Below, piece after piece: positions 1-9,940 of a stretch of 64,000 nt of DNA. Below the pieces are notes generated by a model. It did no database searches. It was not told the DNA's origin and worked only from the letters and a program-made list of their open reading frames with translations. The position numbers were made by a program, and so were the translations under genes. The DNA comes from Purshia tridentata. Its lineage: Eukaryota > Streptophyta > Magnoliopsida > Rosales > Rosaceae. The first letter of the stretch is position 1; each line of letters begins with the position of its first letter. Location: NCBI GenBank assembly GCA_003254885.1, contig QANT01007925.1:1-64000 (forward strand), read 5' to 3'.

Positions 1-393
1 TGGAATTGGATCTGGACATAGACCCACGCACTTCACTACTGGTGCAGGTCTTGGTGGTCTGTCTGGTGCCTCTGCTACCTCTGCCACTAATCCATTATTC
101 AAAATTAATTAATTACTTACAATATTTAAGCATCAAATTCTAATATTCAAATTCACATAAAATAAGATAATGGGTCATTCTCATTTCTGTTTGCCTTAGT
201 TGCATTTCTTTACGAGTGAAAAGAAAAACAAATTTTGAAGGTGCATATACATGACTTAATTCACCCCATAATCATGATGATGATATCAGAAAGAAGTGAG
301 TGATCTTTAATTACCTGAAGCAAAAGTCAAAGCAATGCAGAGAAACACCAACAAGAGCTGAAGAACCACATGAGAAACCTTAGCAGCAGCCAT
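1..393 (-). CDS. Defensin-like cysteine-rich secreted peptide, copy 1 (partial, cut by window edge)
   Basis: Two-exon minus-strand gene. Exon 1 (393-315) encodes 26 residues that form a clean signal peptide: MAAAKVSH, then a long Leu/Val/Phe core, ending LTFAS before a GTAATT donor. Exon 2 (86 down to the window edge) follows an ATTAG acceptor in matching phase. It encodes a short acidic/Pro-rich spacer (VAEVAEAPDRPPRPAPVV) and then the start of a Cys module, KCVGLCPDPIP. The rest lies outside the window. The second copy at 2447-3136 shows that the module should continue to eight cysteines, the layout of plant defensin-like (DEFL/LCR) peptides. These are secreted and act in defence or reproduction signalling; the role of this one is unknown. 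Copy 1 keeps an open frame exactly where copy 2 has a stop, so copy 1 is the likely functional member. Confidence 0.7.
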
Positions 394-474
394 CTTATAT
401 GATATATATATTCACCTCTATCTTCCTCTTACTTTGTTGATGAATGATTGAAGCTCAACACATCATACCATCTA

Positions 475-482
475 CTTATATA
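475..482 (-). promoter_or_regulatory. TATA box of defensin-like copy 1
   Basis: On the minus strand this reads TATATAAG, about 85 bp upstream of the ATG. The same box sits at the same distance in copy 2. Confidence 0.55.
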
Positions 483-1193
483 ATATTTGATTGTTAATTG
501 TAGGAGTTTTTTTCTATTTACGTTTTAAAAGTCAAATCTATCCATACATGCACAAACACTTCAATGGCAGCTTAATAAATATTAAATCTTACATATCAAA
601 ATACATATTAATCTTCATTATGATTTTGTTATAAGTTGTAACTGATCAGGATTTTACTCCTGTATTGACTTGTCATGCAAGCTTTGCTTTCAGGCGTTGG
701 GTCAAGGCTTTCAAGCCGGCCCATCCAGTCACCCATGATTCTGCAAATCAATTGGGCTTACGTTACTTATAATAATCTAACGGACTGTGCCACAAACCTG
801 CTTTATTTGCATTGAATGCTCTGTTTTTTTTTTTACCTGTGAAAAGTCTCAAACTCTCTGTTTTTTTGGGTTGAAGAAGTCTCACACTCTTATTTATCTA
901 AATCTGAATCCACTTAGAATTGGCTTACCGAATTGGTCTCATATTGTTCGATTTAATTTATCAATTCATACCCAATTAGCATGAGATTGAGATCAAATTA
1001 AAATCCCATTTTCCTTTAAAAATATATAAAATATCAAAATTTTATTAAGACCAATTGACAGTCTCTTTACATAGACGACCAATAGAGAAAAAAAAATACA
1101 TACTCGATCCATCAAATCACACGTTACTTGACCCCCAAAGTAATTAAGCAAGATTCTGTATATGGTTTATAAGGGACCTGACCTGTTTCTTCT
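483..1193. other. Intergenic DNA; holds the upstream arm of the tandem duplication
   Basis: No gene is seen. The stretch at about 650-900 is clearly similar to 3390-3600, sharing blocks such as GGGTCAAGG, AAGCCGGCCCATC, AATCAATTGGGCTT, CTAACGGACT and GAAGAAGTCTCAC. It is therefore the upstream flank of copy 1 of the duplicated defensin-like segment. The remainder is AT-rich. Confidence 0.6.
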
Positions 1194-1300
1194 CTAACCT
1201 CTATTAATAAATATAAATTTAAACTATTCATAATCCTCTGTTTTGCTCTAACCTCTCTCAATAAATATAAATGTAAACTATTCATAACCCTCTGTTTTGA
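1194..1300. repeat. Two-unit tandem repeat of about 54 bp
   Basis: Units start at 1194 and 1248 with CTAACCTCT. Both contain AATAAATATAAAT, AAACTATTCATAA and CCTCTGTTTTG. They differ at only a few positions. Confidence 0.75.
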
Positions 1301-1483
1301 ACTTGATTATTTCAAAAACCCTCACCCTTAATAAATTAATTCAAAACCTCTTATTAACATGGAATGGTTGATGATGGACATCAAGAATTAGTTGCATATA
1401 TGCATACTGTAAGAAGATGAAGAAATTGGCCAAAAACATTCATGGCTAGGCTAGAATCTCGATCAGTAAGCTTGATTTGTAAG

Positions 1484-2130
1484 AATTCTGTCACTCTACA
1501 TTTCACTCCAACACTCGCTTAATATGTAAATATATAGTTTTTTTTATGCATATTCGAGAAAGTCATATATGGGATTCGTTTTGTTCGAGTGAGGGCTGTC
1601 TGCCAATCTCTGTTCCTTGTAAATCAAAATAAGGACATGTCTTGCCTTTTCTTTTTTTATAATTTGCAGAGTTTTATAAACACTGAAAGAATTTTATTTT
1701 TCATTGAAATTAATGTTATAACGATAGAGGTAGGGAACGTTTCTGTGTTTATATTTGATCTGTTACACTGGGGCGTGCTGGAACTTGCAACTCATCAGCA
1801 TGTAATTAGTGGAGGGGAAAACAAATTGGAGAACATTGAAAGATCGAGGATATTATGTCTCCACCTTTTGAAGAATTTGACCCTTTTATGGTGCATATAT
1901 AGTAAGACTTAGGTGTTAAATTCTTTGGAAGTATAAATGGTGGATTTAATTTAAGTGACTTTTCTTAACAAAGGAAAAGAAGTAGCTTATGATTTTAAGG
2001 TGAACCATGAGAATGAAAGAGGCTGTTTTGAAACCAAATCTTGAATAGTGTTATTTTACAGATGAGAACCAACAAGAGGATAAAAAACCTTTAAGATGGT
2101 TTCTGAAATACTAAACCAACCACTAGATAA
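1484..2130 (+). pseudogene. Partial copy of ZNHIT3 intron sequence (exon 4 missing)
   Basis: This block closely matches 16915-17980 in the ZNHIT3 gene 15 kb downstream. It starts just at the 5' splice site of ZNHIT3 intron 3 (GTAAGAATTCTGTCACTCT) and follows the intron for about 300 bp. It then skips about 350 bp, including exon 4 (17431-17517), and resumes with GGGGCGTGCTGGAACTTGC at about 1772, matching intron 4 to about 2130. The short open frames here are shadows of that intron. It carries no ZNHIT3 coding exon, so it cannot make the protein. A truncated DNA-level duplication is the simplest explanation, because introns are kept. Confidence 0.8.
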
Positions 2131-2446
2131 GCCACGGGGCATGGGTGTTTTAAGTTTTTGAGTGATTGAACATTATTGTCTTAAAATACCTCAAATCGTA
2201 CATATTACATACTATTTTTATTGATGAAATTGTGCATGTGTGTTTGAAATGCAACCATTAGGAAACTACATAGACTAAATTAAGACCTAATTGAAACTAA
2301 ATAAACCAAAGTAAAACTTGATCCAAACTATAGAGACTAAAAACGAAATTCAGCCAAAATTTATTATATATTGATTCCAAATGTTTATTACAGCTGAACT
2401 TGAAGTTGAATATTTATGAATTCTGTTTGATGAACAGAGTTAGTAA

Positions 2447-3136
2447 TTAGAGGTAACAACAGCAATTCGGAGTTTTTTTCTGGAAACTAATAAAACAAGC
2501 TCCTCCCTTGGGTAGATTATTGGCTATGCAAGTCGCATTACAGGTATTGAATGGGATTGGATCTGGACATTGACCCATGCACTTCATTTATGGTGCTGGT
2601 CTTGGTGGTCCACTTGGTGCCCCTGCTAGCTCTGCCACTAATCCATTATTCAAAATTAATTAATTACTTACAATACTTAATCATCAAATTATAATATTGA
2701 AATTTACATAAAAAAAATAATGGGTGATTCTCATAAAACAATTAAATTGAATTTTTTTTCTAAGAGATTAACCCATAAAATTAAATTAATTAAATATCTT
2801 GAACAAAACACATGTTTGATTATTATTTTGTTTTTTAAATTAAATGGTAACATGCAAAATGTAGTGTAACTGTGTAACGCTATTCTGTTGAGTTCTAAAA
2901 GTCAATTTTTTTTGTTTGCCTTAGTTGCATCTTTTTATGATAGAAGAAAAACAAATTTTGGAGGTGCATATGCATGACTTAATTAATTCACACCATAATG
3001 ATGATAATGATGATGATGATGATGATAATGATATGCGAAAGAAGTGATCTTTACCTGAAGCAAAAGTCAAAGCAATGCAAAGAAACACCAACAAGAGCTG
3101 AAGAACCACAGGAGAAACCTTAGCAGCAGCCATCAT
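2447..3136 (-). pseudogene. Defensin-like peptide, copy 2, interrupted by an in-frame stop
   Basis: Tandem duplicate of the gene at the left edge. Exon 1 (3136-3055) encodes the same signal peptide with one extra Met (MMAAAKVSP.., ending LTFAS). Exon 2 (2637-2447) uses the same ATTAG acceptor and phase. After the Pro-rich spacer the frame hits TAA at 2590-2588, where copy 1 has GTA. Beyond the stop the frame stays open through a full eight-cysteine module: KCMGQCPDPIPFNTC, NATC, KGGAC and finally NCCCYL before a normal stop at 2449-2447. Signal exon, spacing and TATA box are intact, so the loss looks recent. It would be a functional gene only if the stop were a sequencing error or were bypassed by another splice site. 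Confidence 0.7.
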
Positions 3137-3600
3137 ATATATATGACATATATATTCACCTCTATCTTCCTCTTACTTTGTTGATGAATGATTGAAGCTC
3201 AACACACCATACCATCTACTTATATAATATTCGCATGTTGATTGTAGGAGTTTTTTTCTCTGCATGTTTCAAAGTCAAAATCGTATCCATACATGCATAC
3301 AAACTTATAAGGCAGGTTAATAAATATTAAATCTTTCATATAAAAAAATAATGACAAATTAATCTTGTTTATGATTTTATAACTGATCAGAATTTTACTT
3401 CTGAATTGATTTGTCATGCGGGCTTTGTTTCAGGCATTGGGTCAAGGTTTTTAAGCCGGCCCATCAAGTTAGTCATAATCCAGAAAATCAATTGGGCTTG
3501 CGTTACTTACATTAACCTAACGGACTCAGCTACAAAGCCCGGCCACATACTCTGCTTTTTGGGTTGGAAGAAGTCTCACTCTTATTCTTTGTTTTTAAGA
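2531..3600. repeat. Second arm of a tandem segmental duplication (partner 1-900)
   Basis: Both exons, the intron ends, the TATA region and about 200 bp of upstream sequence are repeated relative to 1-900. The offset is about 2551 at exon 2 and 2740 at exon 1. The change in offset reflects about 190 bp of extra AT-rich DNA in the intron of this copy (near 2720-2910). A short (TGA)n tract at 3001-3032 lies in the same intron. Confidence 0.8.
3219..3226 (-). promoter_or_regulatory. TATA box of defensin-like copy 2
   Basis: TATATAAG on the minus strand, about 85 bp before the ATG, conserved with copy 1. Confidence 0.5.
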
Positions 3601-3630
3601 AGCTGTGTGTGTTTATAAACCCACACCTAA

Positions 3631-3816
3631 GAATGGTTTGCTAATGAGTACAGGCAATTTGGTTGCACTCTTGAGTTTGTCACTAACAAATCACAAGAAG
3701 GGTTACAGTTCTGCCGAGGCTTTGGGGGCATTGGAGGAATTCTCCGTTACCAGCTTGATATGAGGTTGTTCGATGAGTTTTCTGATGATGAAGAAGTTTG
3801 GGCCTCTTCAGCCATA
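3631..3816 (+). pseudogene. Relic of the C-terminus of eukaryotic release factor eRF1
   Basis: One open frame reads [17 protein letters not shown], then [19 protein letters not shown], then [20 protein letters not shown]. This is the last part of domain 3 of eRF1, the factor that recognises stop codons on the ribosome; eRF1 normally ends with an acidic tail and stop shortly after the FDE.SDD segment. No start codon, N domain or M domain is present upstream: homology begins abruptly near 3622, next to the end of the duplicated defensin-like flank. At the 3' end the acidic tail is garbled (VWASSA) and the frame reads on without the expected stop. It is a non-functional fragment, probably a truncated retro- or DNA copy. 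Confidence 0.8.
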
Positions 3817-3829
3817 GTGGTTGTTTGGT

Positions 3830-5190
3830 TTCATTATATATATATATATGCTGGATTGCAGGGTGACCTTACATTGTATTTTGAGTTTCTTGAAAGCCCT
3901 GTTTGTATATCCTCAGCTTTAATTTTTATGTTTTCTACTATATGTGATATGAATTCCCTTTTATTTGGGATCCCTGTTGTTGCTTCATACAAATATGCCA
4001 AATCGATCTTGTTACTCTGAATTAGAATGTTTTGAATGTATGTAGTTGAAAATCAAAGTTGTAGTTAAGAAATGAAATACGAAAAGGGTTAGGAACTTAG
4101 AAAAAGTAACAAGGCCCAGGAATTAAACTCTGTATAAGTCTGCCAATTCATCTGTTGTTATGCATTAACTTTCTCCCCAACTACAACTCCAAGCCATATA
4201 TGACCTTAGCTAATATGGCCTGACCAATATGGTCCTTGTCAGTCAGCAAGCTGTCTTCATGTCACTGGTGTATATACTGAAACATCAATGTGGACTTCTC
4301 ATGTATGTTCGATTCTATATAATATACTATTACTCTCATGTACTGTATATTCCTGACCTGTAGAAATTACACCAAGGAGTTACATTATACTATTGCTCTG
4401 TAACTTAATTGCATGGAATTTTGTGTTCTTTGTTAATAGAAACGCTTCGGAGGAGTAACCAGTGAGAGAGAGAGAGAGAGAGATTATGTTTTGGAGAAGA
4501 ATAACAAACTCTTATTTATATACTTATTTCACCAGTGAGAGTAGTAGTACTGTATGTGTATTCTCTCAAAATTCATATATATAATATCAGTGGGTAATGT
4601 GTGTTAATGTTCATGAATATGTTTCATATATATCTGCACGATTTTTTACTCATGATTATGAAAATACATTCATGAACAATTAGATTTGAAGGATCAGTTA
4701 CTAATCGTACGTGTGTATCATTTTTGTTGATATTGGAAGGCATCGAAATCTTATTGATTTTAATTTATATCTCACCCTTTCTTACCGGTGACTTGGACTA
4801 ACCTCAAGTGCATCATCTCGTTTATGATATATAAAGCACAATCCTGAAAATTAATTAAAATGGAATATTAATTTGAAGGGCATGCATCTCGATTACCAAT
4901 CAATATACACATTTCATTATCTGAAGGCAATGTTGTATGCCAACTGACACTCTGATCATATATTGTTCTCCAAATTAATGTGTTTTGGTGATAATTTTCT
5001 TGGTATATTTGTTGGGCTAATTAATTTGCCTCTAGCTAGACTCAAAGCCGCTGTTTAAATCTGCATAAAGAGGCTGAAACACTGATCAGCGTTTGAAATA
5101 TTAGATGGCTAGCTACCAAAGGAGTGCCTTCTGCTTGTGCATTAAACCTTATATTTACTACACCCAACTGCCCTCACCTGTCTTTTTGCC
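3830..5190. other. Intergenic, no gene recognised
   Basis: AT-rich DNA between the eRF1 relic and the glycine-rich protein gene. It holds a TA microsatellite at about 3836-3850 and a GA microsatellite at about 4463-4482. The first 200 bp may be old 3'-flank of the eRF1 relic, but I cannot show this. Confidence 0.5.
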
Positions 5191-5198
5191 TTTATAAG
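5191..5198 (+). promoter_or_regulatory. TATA box of the glycine-rich protein gene
   Basis: TTTATAAG lies about 105 bp before the ATG, followed by a C-rich stretch and an A/G-rich leader. Position and sequence fit a plant TATA box. Confidence 0.5.
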
Positions 5199-5278
5199 CA
5201 ACCCCCCAACACTCCTCTTCTAAACACACCAAGAGAGACCACAAGAGAATAAGGGAGAGACAAAGAGAGAGAAACAGT

Positions 5279-5295
5279 GAGAGAGAGAGAGAGAG
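5279..5295 (+). repeat. GA microsatellite in the 5' leader, abutting the ATG
   Basis: A run of GA dinucleotides ends immediately before the start codon of the glycine-rich protein gene. Such GA tracts are common in plant 5' UTRs and vary in length. Confidence 0.8.
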
Positions 5296-5721
5296 ATGGC
5301 AAGGTTGTGCATTGTTCTGGTTCTTGCTCTGGTTGTAGCTCACACTAGAGCTAGAAACGTGCCTATGCCTAATGATGCTGGTGTCAACGACCAAAAGAAC
5401 ATCATTGGTGGCATTGGGGGCTTCTCTGGAGTAGGCGACAATGGGCTCCCATTTGGCGGAGCTGGGGCTGGAATTGGCGGCGGGCTTGGCGGCGGACTTG
5501 GTGGTGGCGGTGTTGGGATAGGTGGAGTTGTTGGCCTTGGTGGTACACCTGGCTTTGGTGGTCTCGGTGGTTCACCTGACTTGGGCGGAGGCGGTCTCGG
5601 TGGTACACCTGGCTTGGGAGGTCTCGGCGGACTAGGCGGCGGCTCTGGCGGGTTGGGTGGTCTCCCTGGACTCCCAGGTGCTGGGGTTGGTGGTGGAAAC
5701 GGTGCTCTTCCTTTCCCTTGA
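5296..5721 (+). CDS. Secreted glycine-rich (cell-wall-type) protein
   Basis: Intronless frame of 141 residues. Residues 1-19 (MARLCIVLVLALVVAHTRA) form a signal peptide, so the protein should be secreted. A short non-repetitive linker follows (RNVPMPNDAGVNDQKN). From about residue 36 to the end the protein is Gly-rich, with GGLGG, GGTPGFGG and GGTPGLGG type repeats and a Pro-containing tail ending ALPFP. There are no Cys pairs, RNA-binding domain or Tyr-rich cross-linking motif, so it fits the structural glycine-rich protein class thought to sit in the cell wall. Frames on the other strand here are Pro-rich mirror images of the Gly codons. The start is the first ATG, with TATA and leader upstream. 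Confidence 0.85.
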   Translation: MARLCIVLVLALVVAHTRARNVPMPNDAGVNDQKNIIGGIGGFSGVGDNGLPFGGAGAGIGGGLGGGLGGGGVGIGGVVGLGGTPGFGGLGGSPDLGGGGLGGTPGLGGLGGLGGGSGGLGGLPGLPGAGVGGGNGALPFP

Positions 5722-6560
5722 AGATTAATCAACTTCAAATATAGGATATGTGTTTATCACTTTTAGTTTTAACTGTTCAAGTTTGTGTGGCAGTTAAGTG
5801 TGAGATGAGCTATTAATTAATTCTAAGAAAGATCGATGTTTCCTCTTCATGTGTTTATGTAGTATTCCACTGTGTTGTGTAATGCTTCTTTAGTGAATGT
5901 TAATGAAAATTTCCATTATCTTCTAATGTTTCTGTTGACAATATGTTTCTTTCACAGTGAGTTTTGCATAGGATTTTTCAGTATTTTCACTAATTAACTG
6001 TTGATGTTGGGTACATACTCCAAATTATCCAATATATATAATTCATTCGCTCTGAAATAAACATATATAAGGAAATTTGTAATCTCTTAAGCTTGAGGAT
6101 TATGAATATAAGCTGTACGTACTTTAAGTGCATGCCATCAGGATTTGAGAGCAGTCGTCGATTAAAGTTAGAAAGGAGCTTCATCTTTTATGGGATGGGA
6201 ATCATGGGATTAAAATTGAAAGAAATAGTCGAAGGGTTATGACCAGAGAAGACCATTCGGTACTTGACCTAGAATTTGACCCTTAAACTATCAACTTTGC
6301 ATTTTCTTGATTAATCATTTTGGAGAATTTGTAACCCATGAAACTAAAAAATAATACAAATAGGTCTTACAACATATACGTAGAAACTAATTGGATTATT
6401 GATGAAATTTGTGGCAAGTTGAATGGGTTGGTCATTATTAATAAAGCAAATATGGCTATGGCTTTGACCATTCTTTGAAACAAATAAATGAATTAATAAA
6501 AAGGAATCCTCAAGTATTCCCCCCCAAAAAAAGGACTCCTCTATATCTATGAGTTCATGT
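5722..6560. other. 3' flank of the glycine-rich gene, no other gene seen
   Basis: AT-rich; the first part is probably the 3' UTR. No open frame with recognisable content. Confidence 0.5.
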
Positions 6561-6704
6561 TTATAGAGCTGGGTTTGGATCTGGACCACAATTGATCAGA
6601 AACCACTTGCACGCATTTTTCACTGTTGCTATAGCTTCTTCCTTTATTCTTGCAAAGCCAAAGTTTGTGACTGAACACATAAAAGTGTGACAGATGTAAT
6701 GCCT
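6561..6704 (-). CDS. Possible 3' exon of a small Cys-rich peptide (orphan exon)
   Basis: On the minus strand a good acceptor (pyrimidine tract ending TTTACCAG) is followed by 47 open codons and a stop. The product has four cysteines: RHYICHTFMCSV near the start, and ACKWFLINCGPDPNPAL at the end. The closing CGPDPNP resembles the LCPDPIP of the defensin-like genes nearby. I could not find a convincing signal-peptide exon in the 1 kb upstream. It may be a relic, an exon of an unrecognised gene, or chance. No function is assigned. Confidence 0.25.
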   Translation of the reverse strand, partial: RHYICHTFMCSVTNFGFARIKEEAIATVKNACKWFLINCGPDPNPAL

Positions 6705-8279
6705 CTGGTAAAGGAAAAAATATATGCATTAATGAAATGACCTAATGTTAGCTTGGAATGGCAGCTCAATAATGAATGAATTGAATTGAGTAGCCAGAAG
6801 AATCAACCTCAAGAGTAAAGAGCTTCCACAGTTCCACCTACTACTTCTACCATGTTTCATAGCTATAATTATTCAGGTTTTGAGATATAGGCAATGAAAA
6901 ACATGTAGGTCCTTAATAAATAAATAAAAAACATTTAGGTCCTATAAAATATTTGGCCACTAGTAAGTGTGTCACATGGTGAGCACATATTTCCTTCATG
7001 ATAAGATGAGTTGCCACATTTAGCATTCCAAGCTAAAGGGTTTTTATCTGTTCAATTTTCCTTAAATTTGCCTTCATTTAATTCGAAGTGGGTTTTCATG
7101 GCTGAAAGACACAACTAGTTAAGTGCCATTAGTTGATTAAATTATTGACAGTATTGATAATCAATATGAATTAGTTGTTGTGGGGTTTACAGTTTTAGAA
7201 CAATCATCTCCATATTCACAGTATGAATTCATGTGTTTCCCTCTTAAAGGAGGTATGAAGCTTTCAACTCAAGAGTAGTGTGACCATACCACATCAGACC
7301 ACGTAAAGTTATGATTTTTTTATCATATATAGCTAGGTTCATAGGCTATTTGCCTTTTTGTTGGGCAATTAATTTGGGATAAGTCCTTGAAGATGTGGCC
7401 GGATAGCTTCATCAATGACATCCCCAAGGGACTACTGAACTTGTAGCAGCTTTAGAAAGAAAGATCGAACATATCTTTTAATTAGCTCTCACTCATGGTT
7501 TTAATTAATTAGGCCCATAATATTGGATCAAACCAGTTGCCATAAGTTAATAAGCCCCTATGGACATATATGCTTGCAAGCTCATGGACTTAGTAATGCT
7601 GGAAAATATAGGCAATTATAAGGTAAATTTAACAGTGATCTGCTGGAGTCAAAGTTGGATGGAGATAAACTCAACATCGACATGAGGCTTATTAATAGTT
7701 GATAGTATCAAATCTTCCCGATCAAGCCTGTGATTGTCTAGACTAGTGTACTCCGGTCCTAGCTAATTCAAATTAGATTTGATTTAAAAAGTCTTACTTG
7801 AGACTTAAGAGATCGACTTAAAGACACATGCTGAAACAGATTAATAGTCATGTGCTAAGTATCAGCGATTTTCTATCATGGTTGTTGAGTACATGATCCT
7901 TCAAACAATGGGTTGGATTTTGAAATATATATATTTTTTTGGGATCTTGATGAGGGTCAAAAGGCCCAAACAACAGAAACGTACTACATCAGAACATTCA
8001 TGAGCCTAAATCAAACACATGCAAGCCCAATTTTTATTTTTTGGTATTATATATTACGATGGTTGCTACTTATAATCCTCTTCTTGTGTCTTGACTATTC
8101 TTGACTTTTAATCAAATTAATCTATGAGAAGTCTAAAGATTATCTCATTTTCTTTAGAATTTAGTAATAATACTCGAAAACGTCACATTATAAGTTTTGA
8201 ACTTCTAATAAACCAGTCGAGGAGGGAAAGCAAGACAAGGAGATGACAACCTTTGGATTCCCTGGCTTTAATTCCGAGT
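6705..8279. other. Intergenic, nothing recognised
   Basis: AT-rich DNA without long frames, conserved motifs or clear repeats. Confidence 0.5.
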
Positions 8280-8850
8280 TTGGCAGTTTAAGCATGCTGC
8301 TGAACTAATTAACCTGATTAATTATGTCATAAATTGCATAAAGTTGTTAAATTTCCATATGTTACTCTAAGCTATTGCAAGCTGAACACATCTCATTTGC
8401 CAATATAAGAAGCAAGACAAACTTCTCTAAATTATTATATATAGTAACATGCATGGCAGCACACAAATATATTAGAGGGGAGTTTTGAGACTTGGCTTTT
8501 TTTTTTGAGAAGTGGGAGATTTGGGTCATTGAATATTTGAGACTAATTCTCCCCTCACATGTACAATGCCATGTTATTATAATAGAAAAGTTTTTCTTAT
8601 AAAATACTTCCACATATTCACATTTCAATGAGTGACCAACCAAAATTTTGAATATAAAAACAAGATCATTGATACAAAGTAAGGAAGTGCCAAGAACAAT
8701 GAGCATGGTGAAATACAGTTCAGCTTTTTCCTACTTTTTCGAAGGTGCCAACTCAGAAAAGAGGCAGAAAATGACTACATATTAAATGAATGTCCAAACT
8801 CCTAACCACAATTTTTCTACATAAATCAAGGAAATGGCTCCATGCATGAA
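8280..8850. repeat. Diverged copy of the SPH promoter region (partner 8960-9430)
   Basis: Two blocks match the region just upstream of the first SPH gene. The first (about 8290-8340) shares CATGCTGCT, GATTATGTCATAAATT and flanking AT-rich sequence with about 8990-9045. The second (about 8700-8850) shares CATGGT, AAATACA, AACTCAGA, AGAGGCAGA, TAAATGAAT and ATAAATCAA..GGAAATG with about 9255-9410. The copy stops before the SPH coding region and no SPH codons follow it. Confidence 0.65.
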
Positions 8851-9387
8851 AAACCAACAAGCTCCCATCGATTGGATTTCCAAAAAGAGCCTCCATAATC
8901 AAAATGCCTTGATAAGTTGGTTCACATTAGGTGGTGATTTAAGATGGTCAAATAAATTTTGCAATTTAAGCATTTCACGCAAGTTAGACCATGCTGCTCA
9001 TATGCTGAACTCCCTAATTAATTGTTGATTATGTCATAAATTTCTTAACACGTTTTAATTTCTCATATCTGCCTATAAAAGCTAGCTCCCTTGAAGCATA
9101 TGCACATTCACAATTTGAAGCATACAATCAACTAATAATAGGCCCAACCATGACCATGAGGTCCATTTTACACAGAAAAATTGATATATTTGTAATTTTG
9201 GAACACTGAACTACTGAAGTAGAAGTTCAGAAAGCTTAATTAGCCAATAACATTGAACATGGTCAAATACAACGTTTTCTTTTTCTATCTTTTCAAAGGT
9301 GACAACTCAGAGAAGAGGCAGATACTGACTCGGTAACTCCCTAATTAAATGAATACTTCAACCTTCCATATATATCCACAATTTGCC

Positions 9388-9396
9388 TATATAAAT
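9388..9396 (+). promoter_or_regulatory. TATA box of the first SPH gene
   Basis: TATATAAAT, about 52 bp before the chosen ATG. Confidence 0.5.
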
Positions 9397-9448
9397 CAAC
9401 AAGGAAATGACTCCAACATCATAAATCAAATTTGAAGTGAGAAAAACA

Positions 9449-9940
9449 ATGAGTGGTTTGAATTTGAAACGCCATGTCTTTTTGTTTGTATGTGCAGCAG
9501 CAGCATTATCCCCGATGAGTAGTTGTCCATGTCCTGTGAACTCTGCTGCGATCAACATGGGGTTTCCGCTTAGGAAATGGACGGTGCACGTCGTGAATGG
9601 GCTGAGCTCAAGACGAACGCTGTGGGCACATTGTAAGTCCAAGGACGACGATCTGGGGGACCGTAGTCTTGTAGCAGGGACCGAGTTCAACTGGACTTTC
9701 AAAATGAACTTCCAAGGAACAACGCTTTACTGGTGCAACGTTGGAACAGACCAGCAACACTCTTCGTTCCAAGTGTTTTGGCCCGAGGGCAAACACATTT
9801 GGCTCCAGTACAGATGCAACTGGAGCAATTGCATATGGATTGCCAAAGATGATGGGTTTTATATACGAAACATTCCTGAGAATCGTGATGAGTTTCATCA
9901 TAAGTGGGATCAAGAGGGCTTGGGGGATGGTCAAACCTGA
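9449..9940 (+). CDS. S-protein homologue (SPH, plant self-incompatibility protein S1 family)
   Basis: Intronless frame of 163 residues from the first ATG; a GTG further upstream in frame (9437) is not a likely plant start. The N-terminus (MSGLNLKRHVFLFVCAAAAL) is a signal peptide. The mature domain has the family hallmarks: VHVVNGL near its start, HCKSKDDDLG, a FNWTFKMNFQGTTLYWC block, and a C-terminal pair YRC..NC followed by IWIAKDDGFY. Four conserved cysteines are present. The family is named for the Papaver stigma S-determinant; most members are small secreted proteins of unknown role. A second member lies 1.1 kb downstream in the same direction and RPT2 follows. Confidence 0.88.
   Translation: MSGLNLKRHVFLFVCAAAALSPMSSCPCPVNSAAINMGFPLRKWTVHVVNGLSSRRTLWAHCKSKDDDLGDRSLVAGTEFNWTFKMNFQGTTLYWCNVGTDQQHSSFQVFWPEGKHIWLQYRCNWSNCIWIAKDDGFYIRNIPENRDEFHHKWDQEGLGDGQT

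Noticed and set aside
1589-1912. 107-codon open frame
   Set aside because: It lies in DNA copied from ZNHIT3 introns and matches no protein.
5340-5738. Proline-rich frame on the minus strand
   Set aside because: It is the mirror of the Gly-rich codons of the secreted protein on the + strand; no leader, signal peptide or family match.
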